From Treponema sp. (lineage in GTDB: Bacteria > Spirochaetota > Spirochaetia > Treponematales > Treponemataceae): a stretch of DNA of 43,096 nucleotides. Of this stretch, positions 7,853 through 15,602 are shown one piece after another. The DNA is taken from contig JALNVF010000006.1 in assembly GCA_023231445.1 (NCBI GenBank), positions 1-43,096 on the forward strand. The letters are read 5' to 3'. Below the pieces are notes generated by a model that had not been told where the DNA came from, did not search any database, and saw only the letters and a list, made by a program, of their open reading frames with translations. Each line of letters opens with the position of its first letter. Position 1 is the first letter of the stretch. Both the position numbers and the translations under genes were made by a program.

Positions 7853-9022
7853 CAATGATTCAAGAAATTCATTAAGGAAAAGAATTCCTTTACCAGTCAA
7901 TGCGTAAAAATGGCGGGTATTCTTTTCATACTTAATACATCTGCCTGTTTTTTCCCAGTCACAGAAAAGATGTTTAATTTTTTCTGAAAATGTTATACCG
8001 AATTTTTCTTCATATGTTTCACGGCAGATACCGGCAGAAGTACGAAGTCCCATCATAAAAAACTCAAACTCTGCAGTTTCGGGAGTAATATACTCTGTTT
8101 CTTCAGGAATTTTGGTAATTTTTTTTTTGTTCCGTTGCCAGAAATCTATATACTCTGCAATGTTTCGCGTATTCGTTTCTCTTACGGTCAATATTTTTCT
8201 TCCCCCGTAAATTGTCCCCGTTGCACTTGCACCACAACCAATATAATTTTCTTGACTCCAGTATACTAAATTATGCAGACATTTTTTTCCGTCTCTGCAG
8301 AAATTCGAAACTTCGTACTGCTCGTACCCGTGAGAGGAAAGATAATTTCTTCCTGAAATCCACAGTTCATCAGCCCAATCAAAATCATACGGAATTTTCT
8401 TTGAAAAAATATTTTCACCAAGCGGAGTACTCTTCTCTACCGTCAGCGAATAAAGTGATACATGGTCCGGTCTATATGCAAGCAAAGAGTCAAGACCCGC
8501 GGTAAACGACGATTTCGTTTCTCCGGGAAGAGCAGAAATTATATCCGCAGAAAACTGCCCGTGCCAGTATTTTTTTATACAGGTAAGAGCCAGTCGTATA
8601 TCGTCAGGACTACTTCGTCTCCTGACTGTCCTTAAAACATTACCGCAGAACGACTGAATACCACAAGAAAGTCGTGTAACGCCTGCATTTTCAAATGCTA
8701 CAAGTTTTTTCTCTGCTATATCACAGGGATTACATTCAATCGTTGTTTCGCAGGATAATTTTTTACCGACAATATCAGCAAGTCCTGAAAATAAACGGTA
8801 TATCTGCGGTTCTGTAAGAAGACTGGGAGTTCCGCCACCGACATAAATTGTCCGCCATGAATCTATGTTGTTAATTTCTGCTCTGTATGCGGATTCATGA
8901 AGTACGGCTTCAATATAAGTATCGGGAATACCTCCGCCGCATGGTACACTGTAAAAATCACAATAGGTACATTTTGAGAAACAGAATGGTATATGTATAT
9001 ATAGTGATATAGAACGTTCCAC
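7847..9022 (-). CDS. hemW: HemW-like radical SAM protein (coproporphyrinogen oxidase-like)
   Basis: A 391-residue radical SAM enzyme. The cluster motif is C14-x3-C18-x2-C21 (PFCFSKCTYCDFYS), with Tyr/Phe spacing typical of HemW rather than true HemN. Other family features are YVGGGTPSLL (about 61-70), TIECNP, GVTRLSCGIQS and SADIISALPGET. HemW binds heme and is thought to deliver it to respiratory enzymes; treponemes mostly lack heme synthesis, so its substrate here is uncertain. The start is a GTG at 9022, 6 bases downstream of the lepB stop, without a clear ribosome site, which suggests coupling to lepB. Confidence 0.88.
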   Translation of the reverse strand: MERSISLYIHIPFCFSKCTYCDFYSVPCGGGIPDTYIEAVLHESAYRAEINNIDSWRTIYVGGGTPSLLTEPQIYRLFSGLADIVGKKLSCETTIECNPCDIAEKKLVAFENAGVTRLSCGIQSFCGNVLRTVRRRSSPDDIRLALTCIKKYWHGQFSADIISALPGETKSSFTAGLDSLLAYRPDHVSLYSLTVEKSTPLGENIFSKKIPYDFDWADELWISGRNYLSSHGYEQYEVSNFCRDGKKCLHNLVYWSQENYIGCGASATGTIYGGRKILTVRETNTRNIAEYIDFWQRNKKKITKIPEETEYITPETAEFEFFMMGLRTSAGICRETYEEKFGITFSEKIKHLFCDWEKTGRCIKYEKNTRHFYALTGKGILFLNEFLESLL

Positions 9023-9028
9023 AGAAAG

Positions 9029-9727
9029 TTATAATAAGCGTAATTTCGGGAACGGAAAATAGACGCCAAGGCCTTTCGCTTTTATATCTTTTATATTCAC
9101 GGGACCCCATAATCTGGAATCGATACAGCTGCATCTATTATCACCAAGAACAAAATACTGATCCTTTCCAAGGAATATTTTATCAAAATTACCACTTACA
9201 CCGATATTACTGTCCCATCCCACTGGAACTGTGATTATATTTACGTCATATGATTTTTTCACACATTCAAACTCTGTAAGAAAATGCTTATTACCTTCCG
9301 GCTGTACAAAAACAATATATCCGCGCATATAGATAGTATCACCTGGAAGTCCTACAATGCGCCTTATCTGCGATTCTCGTCCCATCGTATTATCTTTGTC
9401 AAAGAGTGTAAATTGCTGTGCAGTAAAAAAACTTATCAGTGTATTTACTGCACGATATATCAATAAATGTTTTTCAGTGGAACGAGGCTTAAGGAGCACC
9501 ACATCACCGCGTTGCGGTGTACCGATAAGAGGAGTAAAAAGAACACAAGTATCATTTGAAACATCAGGCTGCATTGAAACAGACCGTTCACGTACCGGAA
9601 TCAAAAGAAACGTGCGTATAAGCATAATTGAAGCAAATATAGACAGTACGAAACACACACATATGATGATTCTGTGCTGCCTTTGTTTTTTCAATGTATA
9701 TGACAATTTATATAATTCTTTATTCAT
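9029..9727 (-). CDS. lepB: Signal peptidase I family protein with Lys-to-Arg active-site change
   Basis: A 232-residue S26 peptidase. One N-terminal membrane helix (about 20-44) is followed by the nucleophile box RSVSMQPD (Ser51), then PQRGDVVLLKPR (about 71-82), then IRRIVGLPGD (about 121-130) and GDNRCSCIDSRLWGPV. In canonical enzymes the IRR position reads (I/V)KR, and that Lys is the general base; here Arg122 takes its place. The remaining fold motifs are intact, so this is not an obvious pseudogene. It may be active with another base, or be a specialised or inactive paralogue. It is followed by hemW and is divergent from smpB. Confidence 0.85.
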   Translation of the reverse strand: MNKELYKLSYTLKKQRQHRIIICVCFVLSIFASIMLIRTFLLIPVRERSVSMQPDVSNDTCVLFTPLIGTPQRGDVVLLKPRSTEKHLLIYRAVNTLISFFTAQQFTLFDKDNTMGRESQIRRIVGLPGDTIYMRGYIVFVQPEGNKHFLTEFECVKKSYDVNIITVPVGWDSNIGVSGNFDKIFLGKDQYFVLGDNRCSCIDSRLWGPVNIKDIKAKGLGVYFPFPKLRLL

Positions 9728-9734
9728 CCGTTTT

Positions 9735-9763
9735 ACAATAACATAAATAATACCTGTTTACAA
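9735..9763 (-). promoter_or_regulatory. Sigma70-like promoter of lepB, near-leaderless
   Basis: On the minus strand, TTGTAA (9763-9758), a 17-base spacer, TATTGT (9740-9735), then 7 bases to the ATG at 9727. The predicted transcription start is at or one base before the start codon. There is no ribosome site before the ATG. Confidence 0.5.
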
Positions 9764-9780
9764 CACAAAAGTATCGCAAC

Positions 9781-9809
9781 TTGTCAGGTTTCAATCGATA
9801 TAATATAAT
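9781..9809 (+). promoter_or_regulatory. Sigma70-like promoter of smpB, near-leaderless
   Basis: TTGTCA (9781-9786), a 17-base spacer, then a perfect TATAAT (9804-9809). The predicted transcription start (about 9816) gives a leader of about 4 bases before the smpB ATG at 9820. Confidence 0.7.
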
Positions 9810-9819
9810 CAGATGCAGT

Positions 9820-10284
9820 ATGGCAGAAGGGAAAAAAATTATAGCAGAAAATAAAAAAGCTCGTTTCAATTATTTTATTGAAGATTCCGTGGAATGCGGT
9901 ATTGAACTGTTAGGGGCCGAAGTAAAATCGATAAAGGCCGGTACTATTTCTTTTCCCGACAGTTTTGGGGAAATTATAAATGGAGAAATATGGATCAGGG
10001 GGCTTCACATTTCAGAATATACCTTCTCATCTGCTTTCTCACCGGATCCTGATCGACCGAAAAAACTGCTGTTGCACAAAGACGAAATAAAAAGACTTAC
10101 CCGGAAAACCGAAGAAAAGGGATATACACTCGTTCCGCTCGATTTTTATCTAAAAAACGGCCGGGTTAAAGTAAATCTTGGCATTTGCAAGGGTAAAAAA
10201 CAGTTCGACAAGCGTAATACGATACGGGACAGAGATGTAGAACGTGAAACCCAGCGGGAATTTCGCAGGGAGCTGAACGGATAG
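9820..10284 (+). CDS. smpB: SsrA-binding protein SmpB
   Basis: A 154-residue SmpB of normal length, starting MAEGKKIIAENKKARFNYFI. Family hallmarks are GIELLGAEVKSIKAG (about 28-42), GEIWIRGLHISEY, RPKKLLLHKDEI and a basic tail GKKQFDKRNTIRDRDVERE. With tmRNA it rescues stalled ribosomes. A TTG at 9781 could extend the frame, but it is the -35 box of the promoter, so the ATG at 9820 is chosen. No Shine-Dalgarno sequence precedes it. The stop overlaps the GTG start of the next gene by one base. Confidence 0.95.
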   Translation: MAEGKKIIAENKKARFNYFIEDSVECGIELLGAEVKSIKAGTISFPDSFGEIINGEIWIRGLHISEYTFSSAFSPDPDRPKKLLLHKDEIKRLTRKTEEKGYTLVPLDFYLKNGRVKVNLGICKGKKQFDKRNTIRDRDVERETQREFRRELNG

Positions 10285-11180
10285 TGCGCAAAATTCTCAG
10301 GTATGTAATATATACTGCCATAGATACCATTATTCTGCTCCACCCGATAAACGCAGAAACAACCAGAAGTGTTGACTTTTTGGGGATTGTTTCTACTGAT
10401 TTGGACAGCAGCATGGTAAAAATGACAGAAGACTTGTATTACACGCAAATGGGAGAAATTTCAGGATTTACAGTCATAGATAAACGTACAGAAGGATTTT
10501 CAACAAAATATATCTCAGATGGAAAACCTGATCTTTCGGTTACAACTTCACCTTTTGTTTTTTATGTAATTATAAAAAAAAGCAGTCAGAATACTGAAAA
10601 ATGGATATGTATTTTTACTATCACAGACAAAAACAGGGGAAATTCTTATTCTGACAGCAAAGAGTATGATTCGTATTATAAAATACTTATGGAGTCAAAA
10701 TCAGTACTGCAGTCGTTTTTTGCACATTATGTTACATCATTAAATACTACGGAAGTACCGGAAAGCAACAAAAATACAATTGATATATCTTCCATTGATT
10801 CAGATATGTCTTCAGCGTCAATTTCCACAGATATGCTTGCAGGAACATGGAGTGGAGAAGAATTTATTGATAAAATTGTCATTCTCCGTGGCGGACGTGG
10901 TTTTATTATTTTTAATAATGGTGCAACAATGAATATTTCGGTTGATATCGATAAAACCCTAAAAAAAGTTATTATTACTGAGACAGGAAAAGCAAATGCT
11001 TCTTTTTTTCCCGATCTTCCACGTAAAACTGCACTTGAAGCAGCAACGACAGCTCTTCCAATACAATGGAATCTTATGTTAAAAGATGTGAATACACTTA
11101 CAGGAACAAAATCAACACTCGTACAGAATGGAGATGCATCACAAACAGGGACTGTTGCAGTCGTCTGGACAAGAAAATAG
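10284..11180 (+). CDS. Exported protein of unknown function
   Basis: A 298-residue protein that I do not recognise. The GTG start overlaps the smpB stop (TAGTG). It has a probable signal peptide ending near PINAETT (about residue 23). A first domain (about 25-150) may relate to penicillin-binding or curli-assembly type lipoprotein folds only by general look, and I make no claim. A second part begins MLAGTWSGEEF (about 185) and has alternating beta-like segments, a form seen in lipocalin-like periplasmic domains. It probably acts in the periplasm. It ends 7 bases before the convergent Sua5-family gene. Confidence 0.6.
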   Translation: MRKILRYVIYTAIDTIILLHPINAETTRSVDFLGIVSTDLDSSMVKMTEDLYYTQMGEISGFTVIDKRTEGFSTKYISDGKPDLSVTTSPFVFYVIIKKSSQNTEKWICIFTITDKNRGNSYSDSKEYDSYYKILMESKSVLQSFFAHYVTSLNTTEVPESNKNTIDISSIDSDMSSASISTDMLAGTWSGEEFIDKIVILRGGRGFIIFNNGATMNISVDIDKTLKKVIITETGKANASFFPDLPRKTALEAATTALPIQWNLMLKDVNTLTGTKSTLVQNGDASQTGTVAVVWTRK

Positions 11181-11187
11181 CGTTTGT

Positions 11188-11760
11188 TTAGATTTTTATA
11201 AATCCCTGACGTAAAATTGTTATTTTTCCATCAGAAACAGAAATAATCGTAGAAGGAAGAGCACCTTTTTTATCTCCGTCAGATATTATAAGGTCACATT
11301 CATTTTCAAATTCTTTGTATATTTCATCGATAGTATCAAGGACCGGATTTCCACTTCTATTTACACTTGTCGAATATATAGGAAAACCACATTTTTGTAT
11401 TATTTTTCTTATCCATTCATCACCAGGACATCGATAAGCCGTTGTTCCTGTACCTTTTTTATCATGTACGATGACAGTAAGCGCACCAGGCCAAACGGTA
11501 AAAATTTTTTCAGGAATTTTATCATTAGTATAATTAAAAATGTCCTGAGGTTGGGCAATAAGTTGTATAAATGGTTTTGTTTCTGCTCTGCCCTTTATTG
11601 TACGGATACGAATGTCTGTATTATATATTTTTTTTTCGACAGGCTCTACTATTCCTGAAAATCCGTATACGGTATCTGTAGGTAAAATAAGAATTTTACC
11701 ATTTTTTAAATATTCTGAACATTTTTCAACAGAATCAAAGTCAGATTTGTGGCACATCAT
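11188..11760 (-). CDS. L-threonylcarbamoyladenylate synthase (TsaC/Sua5/YrdC family)
   Basis: A 190-residue YrdC-domain protein. Motifs are KILILPTDTVYGFSG (about 23-37), RTIKGRAETKPFIQLI (about 53-68), VWPGALTVIV (about 90-99), TAYRCPGDEWI and YSTSVNRSGNP. These define the ATP/bicarbonate/threonine site that makes threonylcarbamoyl-AMP for the t6A37 modification of ANN-decoding tRNAs. It has only the catalytic domain, without the extra Sua5 domain. Its start overlaps the end of the upstream DivIC-like gene by 20 bases, so the two are coupled. Confidence 0.92.
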   Translation of the reverse strand: MMCHKSDFDSVEKCSEYLKNGKILILPTDTVYGFSGIVEPVEKKIYNTDIRIRTIKGRAETKPFIQLIAQPQDIFNYTNDKIPEKIFTVWPGALTVIVHDKKGTGTTAYRCPGDEWIRKIIQKCGFPIYSTSVNRSGNPVLDTIDEIYKEFENECDLIISDGDKKGALPSTIISVSDGKITILRQGFIKI

Positions 11761-12250
11761 AAACAGGTACTCCCTTTATAAAATCTTCTTTCACTTTTTT
11801 TGTTGTATGAAAACTAATCTTTCCGGTTCTATTATAATCTGCAAGTAACATAAGTATCAGCGTTACAATAAAAAAAGCAAAACCGACAGCTTTGCAAGCA
11901 CTCTCCGACACATACTTTACAGGGTTTCGTTTTAAAACAGTACCTGTATCATACAGCATTGTCTGGGAAGGACGCAATCCTGTAATTTTTACTAATTTTT
12001 CGTCAGTTTTCACAAAATCAAGTTTCCGGGCATACGCCGCAATAACATCTTTGTCCTTTTCAAGAGCAGTATATTCCAGAGACAGTTCATCGTTAATTTT
12101 CTGTATCGAGGCCGTCCGTTTACTTATGTTTCGTTTTTGTTCCTGCATCTGGCGATATACCCATATACCGTCTCTTCCAACAAAAAATGAAAGCATAGTA
12201 TATACAAGTGTACCCAAAAGTACAGCTATCAGACACTTTTTATGAACCAT
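11741..12250 (-). CDS. DivIC/FtsB-like septum protein with an extra C-terminal membrane helix
   Basis: A 169-residue protein. Near the N-terminus is a membrane helix (about 6-25, CLIAVLLGTLVYTMLSFF) followed by GRDGIWVYRQMQEQKRNI and a coiled coil (about 32-66, IQKINDELSLEYTALEKD), then DVIAAYARKLDFVKTDE. This is the FtsB/DivIC pattern, including the Gly-x-Gly-like turn after the helix. Such proteins join the FtsQLB division complex. Unusually, a second hydrophobic helix follows (about 118-137, AVGFAFFIVTLILMLLA) with a short basic tail. The ATG at 12250 lies in a 169-base gap shared with the divergent 760-residue protein gene. Confidence 0.7.
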   Translation of the reverse strand: MVHKKCLIAVLLGTLVYTMLSFFVGRDGIWVYRQMQEQKRNISKRTASIQKINDELSLEYTALEKDKDVIAAYARKLDFVKTDEKLVKITGLRPSQTMLYDTGTVLKRNPVKYVSESACKAVGFAFFIVTLILMLLADYNRTGKISFHTTKKVKEDFIKGVPVYDVPQI

Positions 12251-12419
12251 ATTTCATCTATCGGAATACTTTTCTGTTTTCTGAAATAAAAAGATGTGTT
12301 ATAATCTACAGTATAAAGATAAACAGACAAAAAGTTACTATATTTAACTATTTTTTCTGCAGAATTATGCCGATATAAATAGAGTATACTATTTATCTTC
12401 TGAATATGAGAGGAATGAT

Positions 12420-14702
12420 ATGAGCGATTCGACAGATACCACAAATGAACTTGACAGTTACGGTGTATGGGTAAAACAACCTTTAAAAACGCAATCTGAT
12501 GAGGCTCCCGTAAATGATAGAGATAAAAAATCAGATGATGCTATCGCTGATACAAATCTGGCAGATTTCGCGGATATAGATATATCATCCATCGCGACAG
12601 ACATTTCCACAGACGCAGCAGATAAACTTCAGGATGATACAACGCTCACAACGGAAGAGCTTTCCGGTATTACTGATACAATAGATACTTCAGAAATACC
12701 GGAATCTTCGAGTAGTACAGAAATAATTGAAGATATAAAAGAACCGGAAAAAATTGATGAAATATCTCTTGAAGATTTTCTTGATGAAGGTTTTTCAGAT
12801 CCTGCTTCGCCTTCTGTAACTGTCGAAGATTCCTCTAATAAAGATAAAGACGAACTTACTGTACCGTCTAACGAATCTGAAGAAGATGTTTCACTTGATG
12901 ACTTTCTTGATTCGGATTTCTCTGTCAAAGAAGCATCAAATCAGGAAAAAATTCCTGACGAGGCTCCTCTTGATATAGATCTCTCTTTTAGCGATGATCA
13001 ACCTGAAGGAGAGAGTGTTAACCCTCTTGAGCAGGAAGAAGCCGTTGATTTTGATGCATCTGACGTACCGGAAAAAACATCTGAAAATACTGAATCAATT
13101 GATGCAGATAATCTGGATGATATGTTCAATTCTATTACAGATACGTCTCAGGAAACAGAATCGTCTCCTGTTGCAGAAATCGGTTCAGATGATGAAACAA
13201 AAGGCGAAATAAGTGATTCAGTTACAGCAGACACCGAAAATGTCGCTTTGTCGGATTTTGGTGTTGATGCAGATGCAGAAGAAACGCCGGTTACAACAAA
13301 TATATCTGAAAAAAAATCAAAACCTGCAAATATTGATTATGATCTTACTGTTACAGAAGAAGATGATGTTTCTGCTGCCCCTGTCGTAAATGAAGTAAAA
13401 TCGGATTCAGGAAATAGTAATATACCAGACAGCTTTGATGAAGAGACAAATTCCTTAATTGGTACAACTTCAGAAAAGCCTAAAATCTCTTCTGAAACAA
13501 CTTCTGTTGATAATACACTTCTTCAACAAATTGTTTCAGATCTGTCAGGGTTAAAAAAAGAAATTTCTAATCTTAAAAATGATTTTGCAGAATTAAAAGC
13601 TCATGAAGCAACTGCATCTGATACAGAAACAAAAAAACTGACAAAAGGTGGTTTCTTCGCAGAAGAAGACGCCGATGAAACAATTTCGCTGTCAGGAGAT
13701 GAACTAGACAACATAATGAATACGGCAGACTTTTCTAATAATAAGGAAGTCGGGTCCGAAAATAAAACAGACGAAACTGATTCAGTTTCTACATCTCCAA
13801 AAGAAAAAATTAATGAATATGAAGAAATAACTACTTCTGATGAACTTGAATCTATTCCACAAAGTGAACTTAAAAATGAGCCGGCTGAAGAACTTACTGA
13901 TGACAATTTATTCGGAACGATAGATTCTTCAATAGATGTTCCAGAAACACCAGCTGTAGACGATTTAAAATCTTCCGACCTTACTATGAATTTTGACAAT
14001 GAAAAGCTTGAAGAACCAAATCTTGATATTAGTGCTTTTTCGGTCGACTCAACCGAGGAAGCTATACCAGATGAACTTCCTGAAGAAATTTCCATTCCCA
14101 AAGTGGATGATATTCTTGTTGAATCTTCATCAACAGATTTTATGGATTTTGTAAAAGATACTACAACAGAAACATCCCTACCCGTTTCTGATGATACAGT
14201 TACGGAACGGACAGACCTAAACTATAATGAAGACATTCAAGCGCCTGAAGAGTATTCCGATTTACCGGAGACAGATAATCTGTCCATAGAATCTTCGGAA
14301 ACAGAAACGTCAGACAAGCAAAAAATTGAGGACGATACAAATCCTGATAAAGTTCTCTCTGAAGAAATATCTGATTCAGATTCTCTCACGAAGGATAATA
14401 TTGATTATCTTAATACAGACGAAATTGCGAAAAATGAACTTAATGCTGATATAACTGCAGATACAGAAAAATCTAACGATATTACCGAACCAGTCTCAGA
14501 TTCTTCTGATCCACAGAAAAAATCTGCCCAAGAATCAAAAAAAGAAGATTTGCCAGGCGATTTGACACAAGAAGTAAAATCAGTTCTTCTCTACATGGAC
14601 CAGCTTCTCGAAAATCTACCAGAGGATAAAATTATCGAATTTGCCCGTTCTGAACATTTTGCAACTTATAAAAAACTTTTTTCGGATTTAGGATTGTCTT
14701 AA
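12420..14702 (+). CDS. Very acidic, low-complexity 760-residue protein with conserved-looking ends
   Basis: I do not recognise a named family. A GAGAGGAA ribosome site precedes ATG 12420. The N-terminus carries LDSYGVWVKQPL; the body is Asp/Glu/Ser/Thr-rich and likely disordered, with degenerate SLEDFLDEGF / SLDDFLDSDF repeats (about 116-125 and 158-167). In the middle are a short coiled coil (about 365-395, LSGLKKEISNLKNDFAEL) and a block GGFFAEEDADETISLSGDE (about 410-428). The C-terminus (about 715-760) turns helical and non-acidic: LTQEVKSVLLYMDQLLENL, ending KLFSDLGLS. There is no signal peptide or membrane helix, so it is cytoplasmic. The layout suggests a scaffold with binding modules on a flexible chain. 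First gene of a five-gene tight cluster. Confidence 0.75.
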   Translation: MSDSTDTTNELDSYGVWVKQPLKTQSDEAPVNDRDKKSDDAIADTNLADFADIDISSIATDISTDAADKLQDDTTLTTEELSGITDTIDTSEIPESSSSTEIIEDIKEPEKIDEISLEDFLDEGFSDPASPSVTVEDSSNKDKDELTVPSNESEEDVSLDDFLDSDFSVKEASNQEKIPDEAPLDIDLSFSDDQPEGESVNPLEQEEAVDFDASDVPEKTSENTESIDADNLDDMFNSITDTSQETESSPVAEIGSDDETKGEISDSVTADTENVALSDFGVDADAEETPVTTNISEKKSKPANIDYDLTVTEEDDVSAAPVVNEVKSDSGNSNIPDSFDEETNSLIGTTSEKPKISSETTSVDNTLLQQIVSDLSGLKKEISNLKNDFAELKAHEATASDTETKKLTKGGFFAEEDADETISLSGDELDNIMNTADFSNNKEVGSENKTDETDSVSTSPKEKINEYEEITTSDELESIPQSELKNEPAEELTDDNLFGTIDSSIDVPETPAVDDLKSSDLTMNFDNEKLEEPNLDISAFSVDSTEEAIPDELPEEISIPKVDDILVESSSTDFMDFVKDTTTETSLPVSDDTVTERTDLNYNEDIQAPEEYSDLPETDNLSIESSETETSDKQKIEDDTNPDKVLSEEISDSDSLTKDNIDYLNTDEIAKNELNADITADTEKSNDITEPVSDSSDPQKKSAQESKKEDLPGDLTQEVKSVLLYMDQLLENLPEDKIIEFARSEHFATYKKLFSDLGLS

Positions 14703-15602
14703 ATGGGATTACTCAGCCGCATTTCCACAGAACTTCCGGCTCAGGTATCCTTTGGAGAGTCAAAAAATACCGGTCTTCTTGCAAAAACTACAAAGCTTTT
14801 TGAAAGTCCGGTAAGTACATCGTTTTCAGCACTCTGTAATACATATTCATTTTTGCACTGTGCACTGTTTACAAATTATAATGATGTATTTATCATGACT
14901 CAATGCAAAGGTATTGATGCAATTACCGTAGCATCTTCCATATCTTCCCGTGATTATTGGGACGGAACGATAGGTAGTTCTGACTTTTTTGTCAGTCTAA
15001 AAAAAATTGACAATAAATTTTCCGGATTTTATCAGATATTTTCTTCTTCATTTAAAGAACAAATACAAGGCCTCCATTTTTTAAGAATCACGAGTGACTG
15101 TATTTTTGTTAATATTGATTTTGATTCATATAAAGATTTATCTGTATCCTCTGCAGAGATAAGGAATGTAATTATATGTTACCTTTCTTCCGTTAAAAAT
15201 GAGGACAAAATTTCCACTGTTCCAAAATTGAATTACGATTTTATGCATACCACAGCTTATCTTATGCTTCTTTCTGTAAAAATTGCAGTAAATTCATCAA
15301 TACGTAATGTAAATATTTCTAATGAACTAATTCATGATTGTATTTTTACTACTATTTATAAAGAAATTTTATGTATACTTAAGCAACATTTTTTAGAACC
15401 AAATATTTGTATTCAAAATGGTAATGGTGAAATAAAACTGGTACTTTTTGCACAAAAAGAATTAGATGACACAATTCTTCAGTATCATATCGCTCATACA
15501 TTAAAGCCAGTTCTTTCTTCATTTTCAAATTCAATTATTCTTCTCAAAACTGGTACAGCTTCGTCAGAAGACAGTATACGTAAATTTATTTTCGAAGGCT
15601 GA
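14703..15602 (+). CDS. Unknown 299-residue protein
   Basis: I do not recognise this protein. It is Ser/Phe/Ile-rich with no signal peptide or convincing membrane helix. It begins MGLLSRISTELPAQVSFGES, and has alternating hydrophobic segments (for example FLRITSDCIFVNIDFDSY, about 120-137) that suggest a soluble alpha/beta protein. Its ATG follows the stop of the 760-residue protein with no gap, and its stop overlaps the start of the next gene, so it is almost certainly translated as part of the cluster. It could be a partner of the acidic protein. Codon use looks A/T-rich like its neighbours. Confidence 0.7.
   Translation: MGLLSRISTELPAQVSFGESKNTGLLAKTTKLFESPVSTSFSALCNTYSFLHCALFTNYNDVFIMTQCKGIDAITVASSISSRDYWDGTIGSSDFFVSLKKIDNKFSGFYQIFSSSFKEQIQGLHFLRITSDCIFVNIDFDSYKDLSVSSAEIRNVIICYLSSVKNEDKISTVPKLNYDFMHTTAYLMLLSVKIAVNSSIRNVNISNELIHDCIFTTIYKEILCILKQHFLEPNICIQNGNGEIKLVLFAQKELDDTILQYHIAHTLKPVLSSFSNSIILLKTGTASSEDSIRKFIFEG

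Noticed and set aside
9781..9819. Upstream TTG start that would lengthen SmpB by 13 residues
   Set aside because: The TTG is the first part of a TTGTCA -35 box with a perfect TATAAT 17 bases later, and SmpB family proteins begin near MAEGKK.
12369..12376. GCCGATAT octamer (7 of 8 to the sigma28 -10) upstream of the acidic protein gene
   Set aside because: No TAAA lies 14-17 bases upstream; the closest TAAC is 20 bases away, so I do not call it a promoter.
13601..14101. 166-codon open frame on the minus strand
   Set aside because: It is antisense to the Asp/Glu/Ser-rich protein, is almost pure Ser/Val in composition, and lacks a ribosome site; it is a codon-bias shadow.
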